Both the position numbers and the translations under genes were made by a program. Under the pieces are notes generated by a model. That model saw only the letters and a list, made by a program, of their open reading frames with translations, was not told the origin of the DNA and made no database searches. From DAOSVX01 sp035379765 (GTDB lineage: Bacteria; Bacillota_I; Bacilli_A; RF39; UBA660), in the NCBI GenBank assembly GCA_035379765.1, contig DAOSVX010000023.1:1-10354 (forward strand): a stretch of 10,354 nt of DNA, written 5' to 3'. Below, one piece after another: positions 1 to 6,564 of the stretch (its first letter is position 1; each line of letters opens with the position of its first letter).

Positions 1-25
1 GTCATAATAATTGTGAATTTTAGTT

Positions 26-99
26 GCAGATATAGTTCAATGGTAGAATATAAGCTTCCCAAGCTTAGGATGCGGGTCCGATTCCCGTTATCTGCTCCA
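26..99 (+). tRNA. tRNA-Gly (anticodon CCC)
   Basis: Complete cloverleaf. The 7-bp acceptor stem is GCAGATA (26-32) with TATCTGC (89-95), the discriminator base is T96 and CCA is encoded at 97-99. The anticodon stem TAAGC/GCTTA (51-55, 63-67) encloses the loop TTCCCAA with anticodon CCC at 58-60, so it reads GGG glycine codons. The T arm has GCGGG/CCCGT around TCCGATT. A U73 discriminator is normal for bacterial tRNA-Gly. Only 25 bases lie upstream, so the promoter is mostly outside the window; CATAAT at 3-8 could be its -10. A terminator follows 9 bases downstream, so it is the last gene of its transcript. Confidence 0.95.
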
Positions 100-108
100 A
101 TAAAAACA

Positions 109-135
109 AAAATCGTAATAATATTACGATTTTTT
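109..135. terminator. Bidirectional intrinsic terminator
   Basis: ATCGTAAT (112-119) pairs with ATTACGAT (123-130) around a 3-base loop, extended by A/T pairs outside. A T-run follows on the + strand and an equivalent T-run lies on the - strand. It ends the tRNA-Gly transcript rightward and the 134-610 gene leftward; that gene's stop codon lies in the T-tract. Confidence 0.85.
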
Positions 136-610
136 ATTTTTTAATTGATCCTTGATTTACTAAAAAGGGAAACTTTTCTACTGTTTTAGTAGCAAGGAAA
201 TTAATTATTGATTCTATTTTTTCATTCTCGCCCTTTTTTCTTCTAAAAAAATCTTCAACTTGATTGTCTTTTTTAAAAAGATAATATTTAGACGGAACTC
301 CTGTTTCTAAAAACATTTCATCCAAAACAAAAAATGTTGGTGGATCTGAACCGGTATCAAAATCCACTATTGAATAATTTCCTCTTGCTCCAAAACAATT
401 ATTATCTTTTCTAAATAAAAAATGAAAATCATTATATATCATATCACCATCTGAAAATAATTTTTTTAAAAGTTCGGCATAATAAAAACAATATCCTTCA
501 TGAAAAATATCAGCACCTATCTCTCCTGATTGTTTAGAAAAAAACATATCATATTGGTCATTAATATAAGAACATATTTCTTTTATTTGTAGAGGAGTAA
601 TTTCGTTCAT
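134..610 (-). CDS. Hypothetical protein with a Cys-His-Asp pattern
   Basis: A 158-residue soluble protein with no signal peptide or membrane segment; the family is not recognised. The most structured part is residues 38-83: HEGYCFYYAELLKKLF (Cys41 at a helix start), then NDFHF (His63), then YSIVDFD (Asp83). This order and spacing resemble transglutaminase or papain-like folds, where Cys begins a helix and His and Asp lie on following strands. That is only a pattern resemblance; no family match is claimed. The ATG at 610 is preceded by a weak AGAAG stretch. An extended -10 lies about 27 bases upstream, and the gene diverges from murF. It shares the terminator at 109-135 with tRNA-Gly, so it is a single-gene transcript. 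Confidence 0.75.
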   Translation of the reverse strand: MNEITPLQIKEICSYINDQYDMFFSKQSGEIGADIFHEGYCFYYAELLKKLFSDGDMIYNDFHFLFRKDNNCFGARGNYSIVDFDTGSDPPTFFVLDEMFLETGVPSKYYLFKKDNQVEDFFRRKKGENEKIESIINFLATKTVEKFPFLVNQGSIKK

Positions 611-636
611 ATAAATACATCTTCTTTTCCAATAAA

Positions 637-645
637 ATTATACCA
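637..645 (-). promoter_or_regulatory. Extended -10 promoter for the 134-610 gene
   Basis: The minus strand reads TGGTATAAT, a full extended -10 (TGn plus TATAAT), about 27 bases before the ATG at 610. Only a weak -35 (TTTAAC at 660-665, 17-base spacer) is visible. It is back to back with the murF promoter. Confidence 0.7.
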
Positions 646-696
646 TGATTTTTAAAACAGTTAAAAAAGATTAAAAATTACTTTTTTTATTTTTTA

Positions 697-705
697 TGCT
701 AAAAT
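697..705 (+). promoter_or_regulatory. Extended -10 promoter for murF
   Basis: TGCTAAAAT fits TGn plus a TATAAT-like hexamer at 700-705. No strong -35 is visible (TTACTT at 678-683 is weak). Transcription should start near 711-713. The possible ATG at 704 therefore lies inside the -10, and the first usable murF start is 722, giving a leader of about 10 bases. Confidence 0.65.
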
Positions 706-721
706 GATAATTGGTGATTAT

Positions 722-2035
722 ATGATAAATATAACTATTAAAGATGTCTTAGAAAAATGTAACGGCAAATTAATATCTGGTGATGAATCTTTAGAATGTT
801 TAAGTTTTTCTAAAGATACAAGGGATTTAAAAGAAGGAGACATTTATTTAGGCATAAAAGGAGCTAATTTTGATGGCAATAAATTTTATAAGGATGCTTT
901 TGCAAAAGGTGCTAAAGCTTGTATATTAGATTGTAATCCTGATGAAATTACCGAGTATTTAGACAAAACCATTGTTGTTGTTCCTGATACAATTAAATGT
1001 ATACAAATACTAGCTACTTATAAAAGAGAAATGTATAATATTCCTGTCGTAGCTATAACTGGTAGCGTTGGTAAAACTACTACTAGGGAAATGATAGCAG
1101 AAATTTTAAGCAAAAAATATAAAGTATTAACACCAATAAAAAATTATAATAATCATATTGGTCTTCCCTTTACTTTGCTAAATTTAAAAGATGAAACAGC
1201 TTGTGTATTAGAAATGGGTATGAATCATTTCGGTGAAATATCATTACTTTCTAAAATAGCTAAACCAACTATATCAGTTATAACTAATATTGGCACATCT
1301 CATATTGGTAACTTAGGATCTAAAGAAAATATTTTAAAAGCAAAGTTAGAAATTTTAGATGGAATGAACGAAAGAGGAATATTAGTATTAAGTAATGATG
1401 ATGAATATTTAAAAACCGTTTCTTGGCCAAATAAAGTTACTGTTAGCATAAATAATGATAGTAATTATATTGCTCAAAGAATTAATGATTATAAATTTAA
1501 AGTAAATAATTTGAAAATTAAAAACAAAAATATAACTTCAGCTTTTATATATAATGCTTTAGATGCTATTGCTGTAAGTAAACTGTTAAAAGTAAATAAT
1601 CGCCAAATTAGAAATGTTTTAAATAACTTTTCTAATAATAAAAAAAGGTTACAAATTGAAAAAAGTAAATCAGGCATAACTATTATAGATGATTCTTACA
1701 ATGCTAGTTACGAATCAATTAAAGTTGCTTTAGAAGTAATTCAAAAATATAAAAATAGAAAAGTTGTTGTTTTAGGTGATATAAAAGAATTAGGAGACAA
1801 AACAATTGAAATACATCAAAGTATAGGAGATTTAATAACTAATATAGATATATTAGTTACCGTTGGTGAGTATACAAAATATATAAAATCTAATACAAAA
1901 AATGAAAATTTTAATACCAATGAAGAAGCAATAAAATACTTAAAAATGGTCGTAAGAAAAGATGATGTAGTGTTAGTAAAAGCTTCTAATGCTATGAACT
2001 TTGAAGAGATAGTAAAAGCACTTATAGAAATATAA
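722..2035 (+). CDS. murF: UDP-MurNAc-tripeptide--D-Ala-D-Ala ligase MurF
   Basis: A 437-residue cytoplasmic ligase that adds D-Ala-D-Ala to UDP-MurNAc-tripeptide using ATP, the last cytoplasmic step of peptidoglycan precursor assembly. The three Mur ligase domains are visible: an N-terminal substrate domain (1-105); the central ATPase with P-loop TGSVGKTTT (113-121), NYNNHIG (141-147), EMG (164-166) and ITNIGTSHIG (187-196); and a C-terminal domain with DDSYNA (323-328) and LGDIKELG (351-358). The end motif is KASNAMNFE (420-428), where many homologues have KGSRxMxME, so the usual Arg is Asn here. Length is normal for the family. ATG 722 is chosen over ATG 704 because the latter overlaps the -10; GGTG at 713-716 is the ribosome binding site. 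It stands alone as a transcript, not in a dcw-type cluster. Confidence 0.95.
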   Translation: MINITIKDVLEKCNGKLISGDESLECLSFSKDTRDLKEGDIYLGIKGANFDGNKFYKDAFAKGAKACILDCNPDEITEYLDKTIVVVPDTIKCIQILATYKREMYNIPVVAITGSVGKTTTREMIAEILSKKYKVLTPIKNYNNHIGLPFTLLNLKDETACVLEMGMNHFGEISLLSKIAKPTISVITNIGTSHIGNLGSKENILKAKLEILDGMNERGILVLSNDDEYLKTVSWPNKVTVSINNDSNYIAQRINDYKFKVNNLKIKNKNITSAFIYNALDAIAVSKLLKVNNRQIRNVLNNFSNNKKRLQIEKSKSGITIIDDSYNASYESIKVALEVIQKYKNRKVVVLGDIKELGDKTIEIHQSIGDLITNIDILVTVGEYTKYIKSNTKNENFNTNEEAIKYLKMVVRKDDVVLVKASNAMNFEEIVKALIEI

Positions 2036-2046
2036 GTGCTTTTTTA
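2014..2046 (+). terminator. Intrinsic terminator of murF
   Basis: A perfect 13-bp stem, AAAAGCACTTATA (2014-2026) with TATAAGTGCTTTT (2031-2043), closes on a GAAA loop and runs into a T-tract. It overlaps the last murF codons and its stop. On the other strand the hairpin is followed by TTTT, so it probably also ends the leftward transcript from 2778. Confidence 0.9.
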
Positions 2047-2049
2047 ATT

Positions 2050-2778
2050 TTAATTATAAATTTTACTAAATAATTGTGGTAAATCTGTATCTATATTATA
2101 AATAGCATTTTGCGAATGATCATTAGCATCTGTCACTTTAAAAGCTAAATGTCCATCATATTCAAATATCATCATTGTATAATTTTGATTATTTAAAAAA
2201 TAATATACGTCTATATAGTATTCCGAATCTTCCATATTAATATTATTTTTATTAGCAATTCTTATAGTATTGCTATTTGTTAAATGATTAAATATGGTTT
2301 CTAAATCAGAGGTAGTTATTTCTTTTTTAATACATTCTTCAGCAATACATTTATACATATTGGACTCTTCTATTATGGCATTTGGCAAAAATTCTAAATT
2401 CCAACTATTACTTAAAACATATTCATTTTCACACATATTTATATCTACATATTTTAAAGTGATTTTTTTAAGAAACAAATATTTTTCAATGGTATATCCA
2501 GTAATTGTTGTTCTGATATCTTCGTCATAAAAATAATTTTCATCGTAACATGAATTTAAATTTTCTAAATATTTGTTTATCTCATTTTCTAATTTATTGT
2601 AATTTTTTATACTTATAAATTTTACTTCGGACTCAGATTCTTCATACAAATATGAATATTTTGGTAAATAGATATTTTTATACGAATTTTTAAAAAAGGT
2701 TTTGTTTTTAAATAGCATCAATCCTAATATTAATAAAACAACTATCAATATAATTGAAATTATGCTCTTCTTTTTCAT
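2050..2778 (-). CDS. Hypothetical membrane-anchored extracytoplasmic protein
   Basis: A 242-residue protein with no recognised domain. Lys residues 2-4 are followed by one hydrophobic helix (about 5-23) with no lipobox or obvious cleavage site. The N-terminus is therefore probably a membrane anchor with about 215 residues outside the cell. The outer part is rich in Asn, Asp, Glu and Tyr and has four Cys (77, 116, 144, 149) that could form disulfides. The start lies 6 bases beyond the desulfoferrodoxin stop with only a weak AGAG ribosome binding site, so it is probably co-transcribed and translationally coupled. Its transcript should end at the hairpin shared with murF. The link to superoxide defence rests on position only. 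Confidence 0.8.
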   Translation of the reverse strand: MKKKSIISIILIVVLLILGLMLFKNKTFFKNSYKNIYLPKYSYLYEESESEVKFISIKNYNKLENEINKYLENLNSCYDENYFYDEDIRTTITGYTIEKYLFLKKITLKYVDINMCENEYVLSNSWNLEFLPNAIIEESNMYKCIAEECIKKEITTSDLETIFNHLTNSNTIRIANKNNINMEDSEYYIDVYYFLNNQNYTMMIFEYDGHLAFKVTDANDHSQNAIYNIDTDLPQLFSKIYN

Positions 2779-2784
2779 AATACT

Positions 2785-3156
2785 CTATTTACTTACCCAT
2801 AAACCATGAACATTACAATATGCATAAGCTTTTATATCAGTTACATTATTTTCTATTTCAAAAATAGCTTCTGGCTTTGATTCTGGTGTTAGTTTAGTCC
2901 TTTGACATTTTCCATTGTATAAAATAACAATCCATTTTATATAATGCTCTGAAGTCATAGGATGAGGAACACTTCCAACTTTAACGATTACTTTATTACC
3001 ATTAATTTCCATAATTGGTAAATGTTTTTCATTACCTTCTTCGGTAGTCTTTGGAATTAGTTCTTTCATAGGTTGGCCACAACAAACTAATTCTCCACCG
3101 CCTTCCTCTACCAATTCAACTAAATTGCCACAAATTTCACATAAATAATATTTCAT
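2785..3156 (-). CDS. dfx: Desulfoferrodoxin (superoxide reductase)
   Basis: A 123-residue cytoplasmic two-iron protein that reduces superoxide to hydrogen peroxide without making oxygen, as anaerobes use. Both metal sites are intact. Centre I is rubredoxin-like with Cys6, Cys9, Cys25 and Cys26 (CEICG ... CCGQPM). Centre II, the catalytic His4Cys iron, is formed by His45 (KHLP), His65 and His71 (HPMTSEHY), Cys114 and His117 (YCNVHGLW). Lys44 next to His45 matches the conserved Lys of the catalytic loop. Length is typical of 2Fe superoxide reductases. A strong GAAGGAGG sits before ATG 3156 and an extended -10 lies just upstream, so the gene has its own promoter, although readthrough from 3646-3197 is possible. 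No rubredoxin gene is visible nearby as electron donor. Confidence 0.95.
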   Translation of the reverse strand: MKYYLCEICGNLVELVEEGGGELVCCGQPMKELIPKTTEEGNEKHLPIMEINGNKVIVKVGSVPHPMTSEHYIKWIVILYNGKCQRTKLTPESKPEAIFEIENNVTDIKAYAYCNVHGLWVSK

Positions 3157-3182
3157 ATATCCTCCTTCTATTTTATATATAA

Positions 3183-3191
3183 ATTATAACA
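3183..3191 (-). promoter_or_regulatory. Extended -10 promoter for desulfoferrodoxin
   Basis: The minus strand reads TGTTATAAT, a perfect extended -10, between the stop of the 3197-3646 gene and the desulfoferrodoxin ribosome binding site. No good -35 is seen (TATCCA at 3206-3211). Confidence 0.7.
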
Positions 3192-3196
3192 TATCT

Positions 3197-3646
3197 TTAT
3201 TTTGGTGGATATAATCTACTTTTTTTAATAATTATATTTAATTTTGCTAAGTCTTGATAAATTTTATCTATTTTAGTTTCTAAATCAATAACAACGATTT
3301 TATCTAAACTTGCATATATACTTTCTACTGATTTAGCATAATCACGTTTAAACTTATTATTTAAAGCTTTCCAATTTATGTTTTTAAAATAAATTAACAT
3401 ATCTTTATCATAATCTATTTTGCCTTGCATTAGTAAAACAGCTATAACTGGATACCCAGGATAACCTTGCCAATAAGTAGCATTATCATTAGAATAATAT
3501 TCTTCGTTATTCCATTCTACTAAATATTTTTTAGATCTGTCAGAAGAAAAAACTTCAGCACTATTATTTTCTTTATTTAAAATAATTCTTTCATCAGCTA
3601 TAGCTGTTAAAGCTTCGTGTATTTTTTCTCTTGGTGGCATTTTCAT
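3197..3646 (-). CDS. Hypothetical protein, last gene of the WDGH-like unit
   Basis: A 149-residue soluble protein of no recognised family. The N-terminal third looks like a small compact domain: MPPREKIHEALTAIADERI (3-21), then strand-like SSDRSKKYLVEW (34-45). A striking motif follows, NDNATYWQGYPGYPVIAVL (53-71), whose aromatic and glycine residues suggest a conserved functional surface. The C-terminal half (75-145) is basic and helical. ATG 3646 is chosen over an upstream GTG at 3655 because AGGAG ends about 8 bases before it and overlaps the GTG. It lies 18 bases after the 4012-3665 gene, so the two are probably translated from one message. The stop falls next to the desulfoferrodoxin promoter and no terminator intervenes. 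Confidence 0.8.
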   Translation of the reverse strand: MKMPPREKIHEALTAIADERIILNKENNSAEVFSSDRSKKYLVEWNNEEYYSNDNATYWQGYPGYPVIAVLLMQGKIDYDKDMLIYFKNINWKALNNKFKRDYAKSVESIYASLDKIVVIDLETKIDKIYQDLAKLNIIIKKSRLYPPK

Positions 3647-3664
3647 AACTATCACTCCTAATTA

Positions 3665-4012
3665 TTATAATCTTTTATCAGTTGCTTCTTGTACCTTCCC
3701 CGCAATGATAGGAGCATAATTTTTCATTGTATCTTCATCTAAAGGATAAACACCAGTTAAACGACATAAATAATTATACATATTTCTAGTTATAACTATT
3801 TTATCATAATTAGGATTTAATTTAGTAAGGGCAGTTCGACGAACACTGGCCAATTCAGCAAATCTTTTAAACACCAAGCTTTCAAAAACCTTAACTATTT
3901 CATCATTAAATATATTGCTGTTATCTTTTTTAATCTCTGCTAATTTATGCATAAATATTAAAACTTGTAATTGATTTAAATAAACTTTTTTTAAACTATT
4001 ATCGTTATTCAT
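3665..4012 (-). CDS. Hypothetical small helical protein, middle gene of the WDGH-like unit
   Basis: A 115-residue soluble protein, mostly alpha-helical by residue pattern and basic overall, with no recognised domain. Visible stretches are VYLNQLQVLIFMHKLAEIKK, a possible helical interface, and RFAELASVRRTALTKLNP followed by NMYNYLCRLTGVYPLD. The latter has the look of a DNA-binding or protein-interaction helix pair, but that is a guess. A clean GGAGG lies 4 bases before ATG 4012. The preceding gene ends 21 bases upstream with TGA, and the two reading frames are the same, so reading through that TGA would join them. The ribosome binding site argues for a separate protein. Confidence 0.8.
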   Translation of the reverse strand: MNNDNSLKKVYLNQLQVLIFMHKLAEIKKDNSNIFNDEIVKVFESLVFKRFAELASVRRTALTKLNPNYDKIVITRNMYNYLCRLTGVYPLDEDTMKNYAPIIAGKVQEATDKRL

Positions 4013-4033
4013 ATATCCTCCACTAATATTATA

Positions 4034-4891
4034 TCAAATTTTATGTGTCCTGCCTGGTAAAGAATAAACTTTTCTAAGAAACCCATTATGAATTTCAACC
4101 AACTCATTTGGATCATTAGAAAATACATCATCTATTTCAATAGGAGCCCTATCTATAATTGGCACCCCAAATTCTTTAATGCGAGTTTTATTAAAAACCG
4201 AAACTGCCCATCCTTGAGGTGTTTCTAAACCAACTAAAAATTTATAATCGGGAATTGGCTTACCGTCTTTATCAAACTCACTCATCCATGCTAAATCTCT
4301 ATATATTTGACATAACATTCCAATTAAAATTCTTCTTTGACGATATAATAGTTCACGAGTATGGTGCCCATCGCTTATATTGTTAAAACTTATCTTATCA
4401 TCGTTTCTTAATAAGTCTAAAACTAAATTCATAGCAGCCCCTATTTTTTCTGCATTTTGACTAACAGTTATTTCCAAAGGTTTATATATAGTCTCCTCCC
4501 CCCCAGATTCAGTATAATCATCACTGGCAAAAGGAATACTTTTTAGTCTTAAAACTACATCATCAGGATAATAGCCATCATATTCCGGTCCACATTCAAT
4601 CTCAGGGATATGAAAATTATTAAAATATATTTCAGGTAAATGATAAGATCCTACTCCCGAAGGTGTATTTATTCCTACAAGGAAATCTCCTTTATACATT
4701 GTTCCATCAAAATGACGTTTAGTTTTCCAAGCTAAATCTGGAAAATAATTAAACACCAATGTTAATAAAGCTGCTCTAAGTTCATAAAACTGTAAATTTG
4801 TGTAATGCCTGTCTTTTAAAATCTTTGGCGATAATTCTCCTTGTTTGTGTAATTCATTAATTAGTGCATTAATTAAGAATTCTAAATCCAT
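4034..4891 (-). CDS. Protein with two tandem WDGH-like domains
   Basis: A 285-residue soluble protein with an internal duplication. Copy 1 (about 28-119) has HYT...FYELR, DLAWKTKRHFDG, DFLVGINTPSG, SYHLP and EYDGYYPDDVVLRL. Copy 2 (about 174-265) has SDGHHTRELLYRQR, DLAWMSEFDKDG, KFLVGLETPQGW, then PIEIDDV. The copies share H-T, Y, R, DLAW, DG, FLVG and TPxG at matching spacing. The pattern (DGHHT..ELY.HR; AW.SK.H.DG; GI.TP.G..YH; EWDGH.P.DV) recalls the WDGH domain of phage and bacterial proteins, whose function is unknown to me. Copy 1 keeps the YHLP and EYDGY tail but lacks DGHHT; copy 2 keeps DGHHT but lacks the tail. GAGGTGG precedes ATG 4891. It is the first gene of a three-gene unit and ends in TGA, unlike the other complete genes. 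Confidence 0.8.
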   Translation of the reverse strand: MDLEFLINALINELHKQGELSPKILKDRHYTNLQFYELRAALLTLVFNYFPDLAWKTKRHFDGTMYKGDFLVGINTPSGVGSYHLPEIYFNNFHIPEIECGPEYDGYYPDDVVLRLKSIPFASDDYTESGGEETIYKPLEITVSQNAEKIGAAMNLVLDLLRNDDKISFNNISDGHHTRELLYRQRRILIGMLCQIYRDLAWMSEFDKDGKPIPDYKFLVGLETPQGWAVSVFNKTRIKEFGVPIIDRAPIEIDDVFSNDPNELVEIHNGFLRKVYSLPGRTHKI

Positions 4892-4913
4892 AAACCCACC
4901 TCATTTGTTTTTT

Positions 4914-4919
4914 ATTATA
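4914..4919 (-). promoter_or_regulatory. Candidate -10 for the WDGH-like unit
   Basis: The minus strand reads TATAAT, about 22 bases before ATG 4891, in the 38-base gap after the DNA glycosylase gene. It lacks the TG extension and has only a weak -35 (TAGAGT at 4937-4942). Readthrough from upstream is also possible, as there is no terminator in the gap. Confidence 0.5.
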
Positions 4920-4929
4920 ACGCAAATAG

Positions 4930-5637
4930 TTATTTTACTCTATATTTAATTAACATTTCTTTATCTTCTTTAGATACTCTATAACTATCACGACACTTAC
5001 TTATTCCTTTATTAATAGTAAATCTATTTAATTTATGATTTTTTAAAAACTTGATAGTTTCTTTTCTTCTTTTAATAAAGCATTCACAAAATAACCAAGC
5101 ATTAATCATATTAACATAGTATTCTTTTTCATTATAGAAACTATTCATAATAACAAATATTTTATCAATATATTCATCATTATTAATAAATTTAAACAAA
5201 ATATTTAAACCCATTCTTCTAACAAATGGTTTACTACTTTTAGTATATTTTAAAGCTAAATTATAAAATTCTTTTTCTTTATTTTTAATATCAAAAGATA
5301 TTAAATCACACGACGCCCAGTTATCTATTTTTAATACATACTTATCTAAATACTTTTTCATTAAGTTAAAATCTTCTATTTTAGTTATTAAAATTCCATT
5401 AACAATTGTATTTTCATAGTATTTATCTAACTCTAGATCTAGAAAAGACAAATAATTACCTTTTATTATTTCTTTAGCTATTTTTCTCATGATTGGTGTA
5501 GAAATAGCTAAAAGAGACATATTGGTGTTAATTATCCTTCTTTCCCAATCTATTTTTGCTTTTACTTCTAGACTTTCAAAATACTTATTAAATTCTATTC
5601 CATCTTTTTTAGTCCATTCATCTTTTACTAAATTCAT
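4930..5637 (-). CDS. alkD: AlkD-type DNA glycosylase (DNA alkylation repair)
   Basis: A 235-residue HEAT-like repeat protein of the DNA alkylation repair family, which excises N3- and N7-alkylated purines without base flipping. Key positions match Bacillus cereus AlkD with a small offset: Trp107 and Asp111 in IDNWASCD (Trp109 and Asp113 in AlkD), Arg140/141 in FVRRMG (Arg148), and Trp181 in MINAWLF (Trp187). Other family signatures are TPIMRKIAKEI (47-57), EYYVNM (172-177) and SYRVSKEDK (218-226). Length is typical. ATG 5637 is preferred over an upstream GTG (5646) because GGGTGAT lies at good spacing before the ATG. It follows the LRR lipoprotein gene by 15 bases and is probably in the same transcript, although the two jobs are unrelated. 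Confidence 0.9.
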   Translation of the reverse strand: MNLVKDEWTKKDGIEFNKYFESLEVKAKIDWERRIINTNMSLLAISTPIMRKIAKEIIKGNYLSFLDLELDKYYENTIVNGILITKIEDFNLMKKYLDKYVLKIDNWASCDLISFDIKNKEKEFYNLALKYTKSSKPFVRRMGLNILFKFINNDEYIDKIFVIMNSFYNEKEYYVNMINAWLFCECFIKRRKETIKFLKNHKLNRFTINKGISKCRDSYRVSKEDKEMLIKYRVK

Positions 5638-5652
5638 AAATATCACCCACTT

Positions 5653-6495
5653 CTATTCGTGATAGTAAACATTAACTCCTTTACTAACTAAAGCATTTAT
5701 TTGGGTTCTACTAGCTATTTTTGCATCTAAATTTTCATATATTCTTAATTCATTTAAATTACTTAAATTCATTAAAGAACTTAAATCAGAAACATGATTA
5801 TATGACAATATCAAAGTTTCTAAACTAATATCGGTATTTAATACGGAAATATCACTTACTTCATTATCTTGTAAATCAAGACTTATTAATTTTGTTTTGT
5901 TTTTTAAAGAACTAATATCTGAAATGTTATTGCCATGTAAATTTAAGCTTTCTAAATTACTTAAATTTTTTATAGCACTTATATCATTAATTCCACATCT
6001 AGAAAAAGTTAAACGAGTAAGTGAAGTAAGATTGCTTACAAAATCAATATCGTTTAATTCCACATCAATAAAATTTAAGGTTTTAAGATTACTTAAATCA
6101 CCAAAATAAACTTCATCGTTTACTGATCCATAAGATACATTAATATATTCTAAACTACTTAAATTACTAATTGGATCAAGTGACTCAATATCATTATATA
6201 CTATTGAGATGCTAGATAAATTAGTGGCATATTCTAACCCTGTTAAATCTTTTACTTCCCCATTTTCATTATTTTTGTTTAAAGATAAAGAATAGACATT
6301 TAACATATCAGAACCTAGAATATCTCCGCTTTCTTTATCTATTATTCCCCTTACTATTATCTCTAAATTAGCATCCTTAAAAACAACTACGTCATCAACA
6401 TTAATTTTTTTAGTTGAAGTGTTTGCGCTATTATTAGTACATCCAACTAATAAAAACAATGCCAATAAACTTATTAAAATAATTTTCTTTTTCAT
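5653..6495 (-). CDS. Leucine-rich repeat lipoprotein (internalin-like repeats)
   Basis: A 280-residue exported lipoprotein. The signal peptide MKKKIILISL... ends in lipobox LVGC with Cys19 as the lipidated residue, followed by a Ser/Thr/Asn-rich linker. Residues 34-75 resemble the N-terminal cap seen before internalin repeats. About eight repeats of 20-22 residues of the internalin/SDS22 type span 81-255, for example ISAIKNLSNLESLNLHGNN and VSDLSSLMNLSNLNELRIYE. They should fold as a curved solenoid for protein or ligand binding on the cell surface. There is no LPXTG or other C-terminal anchor; the lipid is the anchor. ATG 6495 is chosen over GTG 6510 because AGGGAGAG lies between them at proper spacing. 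It has its own extended -10 and is followed by the AlkD-type gene. Confidence 0.9.
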   Translation of the reverse strand: MKKKIILISLLALFLLVGCTNNSANTSTKKINVDDVVVFKDANLEIIVRGIIDKESGDILGSDMLNVYSLSLNKNNENGEVKDLTGLEYATNLSSISIVYNDIESLDPISNLSSLEYINVSYGSVNDEVYFGDLSNLKTLNFIDVELNDIDFVSNLTSLTRLTFSRCGINDISAIKNLSNLESLNLHGNNISDISSLKNKTKLISLDLQDNEVSDISVLNTDISLETLILSYNHVSDLSSLMNLSNLNELRIYENLDAKIASRTQINALVSKGVNVYYHE

Positions 6496-6520
6496 TTTTC
6501 TCTCCCTCACAATTAATTAA

Positions 6521-6529
6521 ATTATACCA
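6521..6529 (-). promoter_or_regulatory. Extended -10 promoter for the LRR lipoprotein
   Basis: The minus strand reads TGGTATAAT, a perfect extended -10, 26 bases before ATG 6495. It sits immediately after the palindrome that ends the upstream gene. The -35 region (TAAATT at 6543-6548) is weak and lies inside that palindrome. Confidence 0.7.
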
Positions 6530-6533
6530 TAAC

Positions 6534-6561
6534 AAAAGTTATAATTTAAATTATAACTTTT
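6534..6561 (-). terminator. Perfect 28-base palindrome, probable terminator
   Basis: AAAAGTTATAATTT at 6534-6547 is followed at once by its exact reverse complement, so the whole is a perfect palindrome. It lies 3 bases after the stop of the uracil-DNA glycosylase-like gene. On the minus strand it ends in TTTTGTT, and the + strand has a longer T-run. The stem is AT-rich and must sacrifice some pairs to form a loop, so termination may be weak. As a palindrome it could also be an operator, since it covers the -35 of the next promoter. Confidence 0.6.
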
Positions 6562-6564
6562 TTA

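Noticed and set aside
704..721. Upstream ATG for murF adding six residues
   Set aside because: It overlaps the -10 hexamer and has no ribosome binding site; ATG 722 has GGTG upstream.
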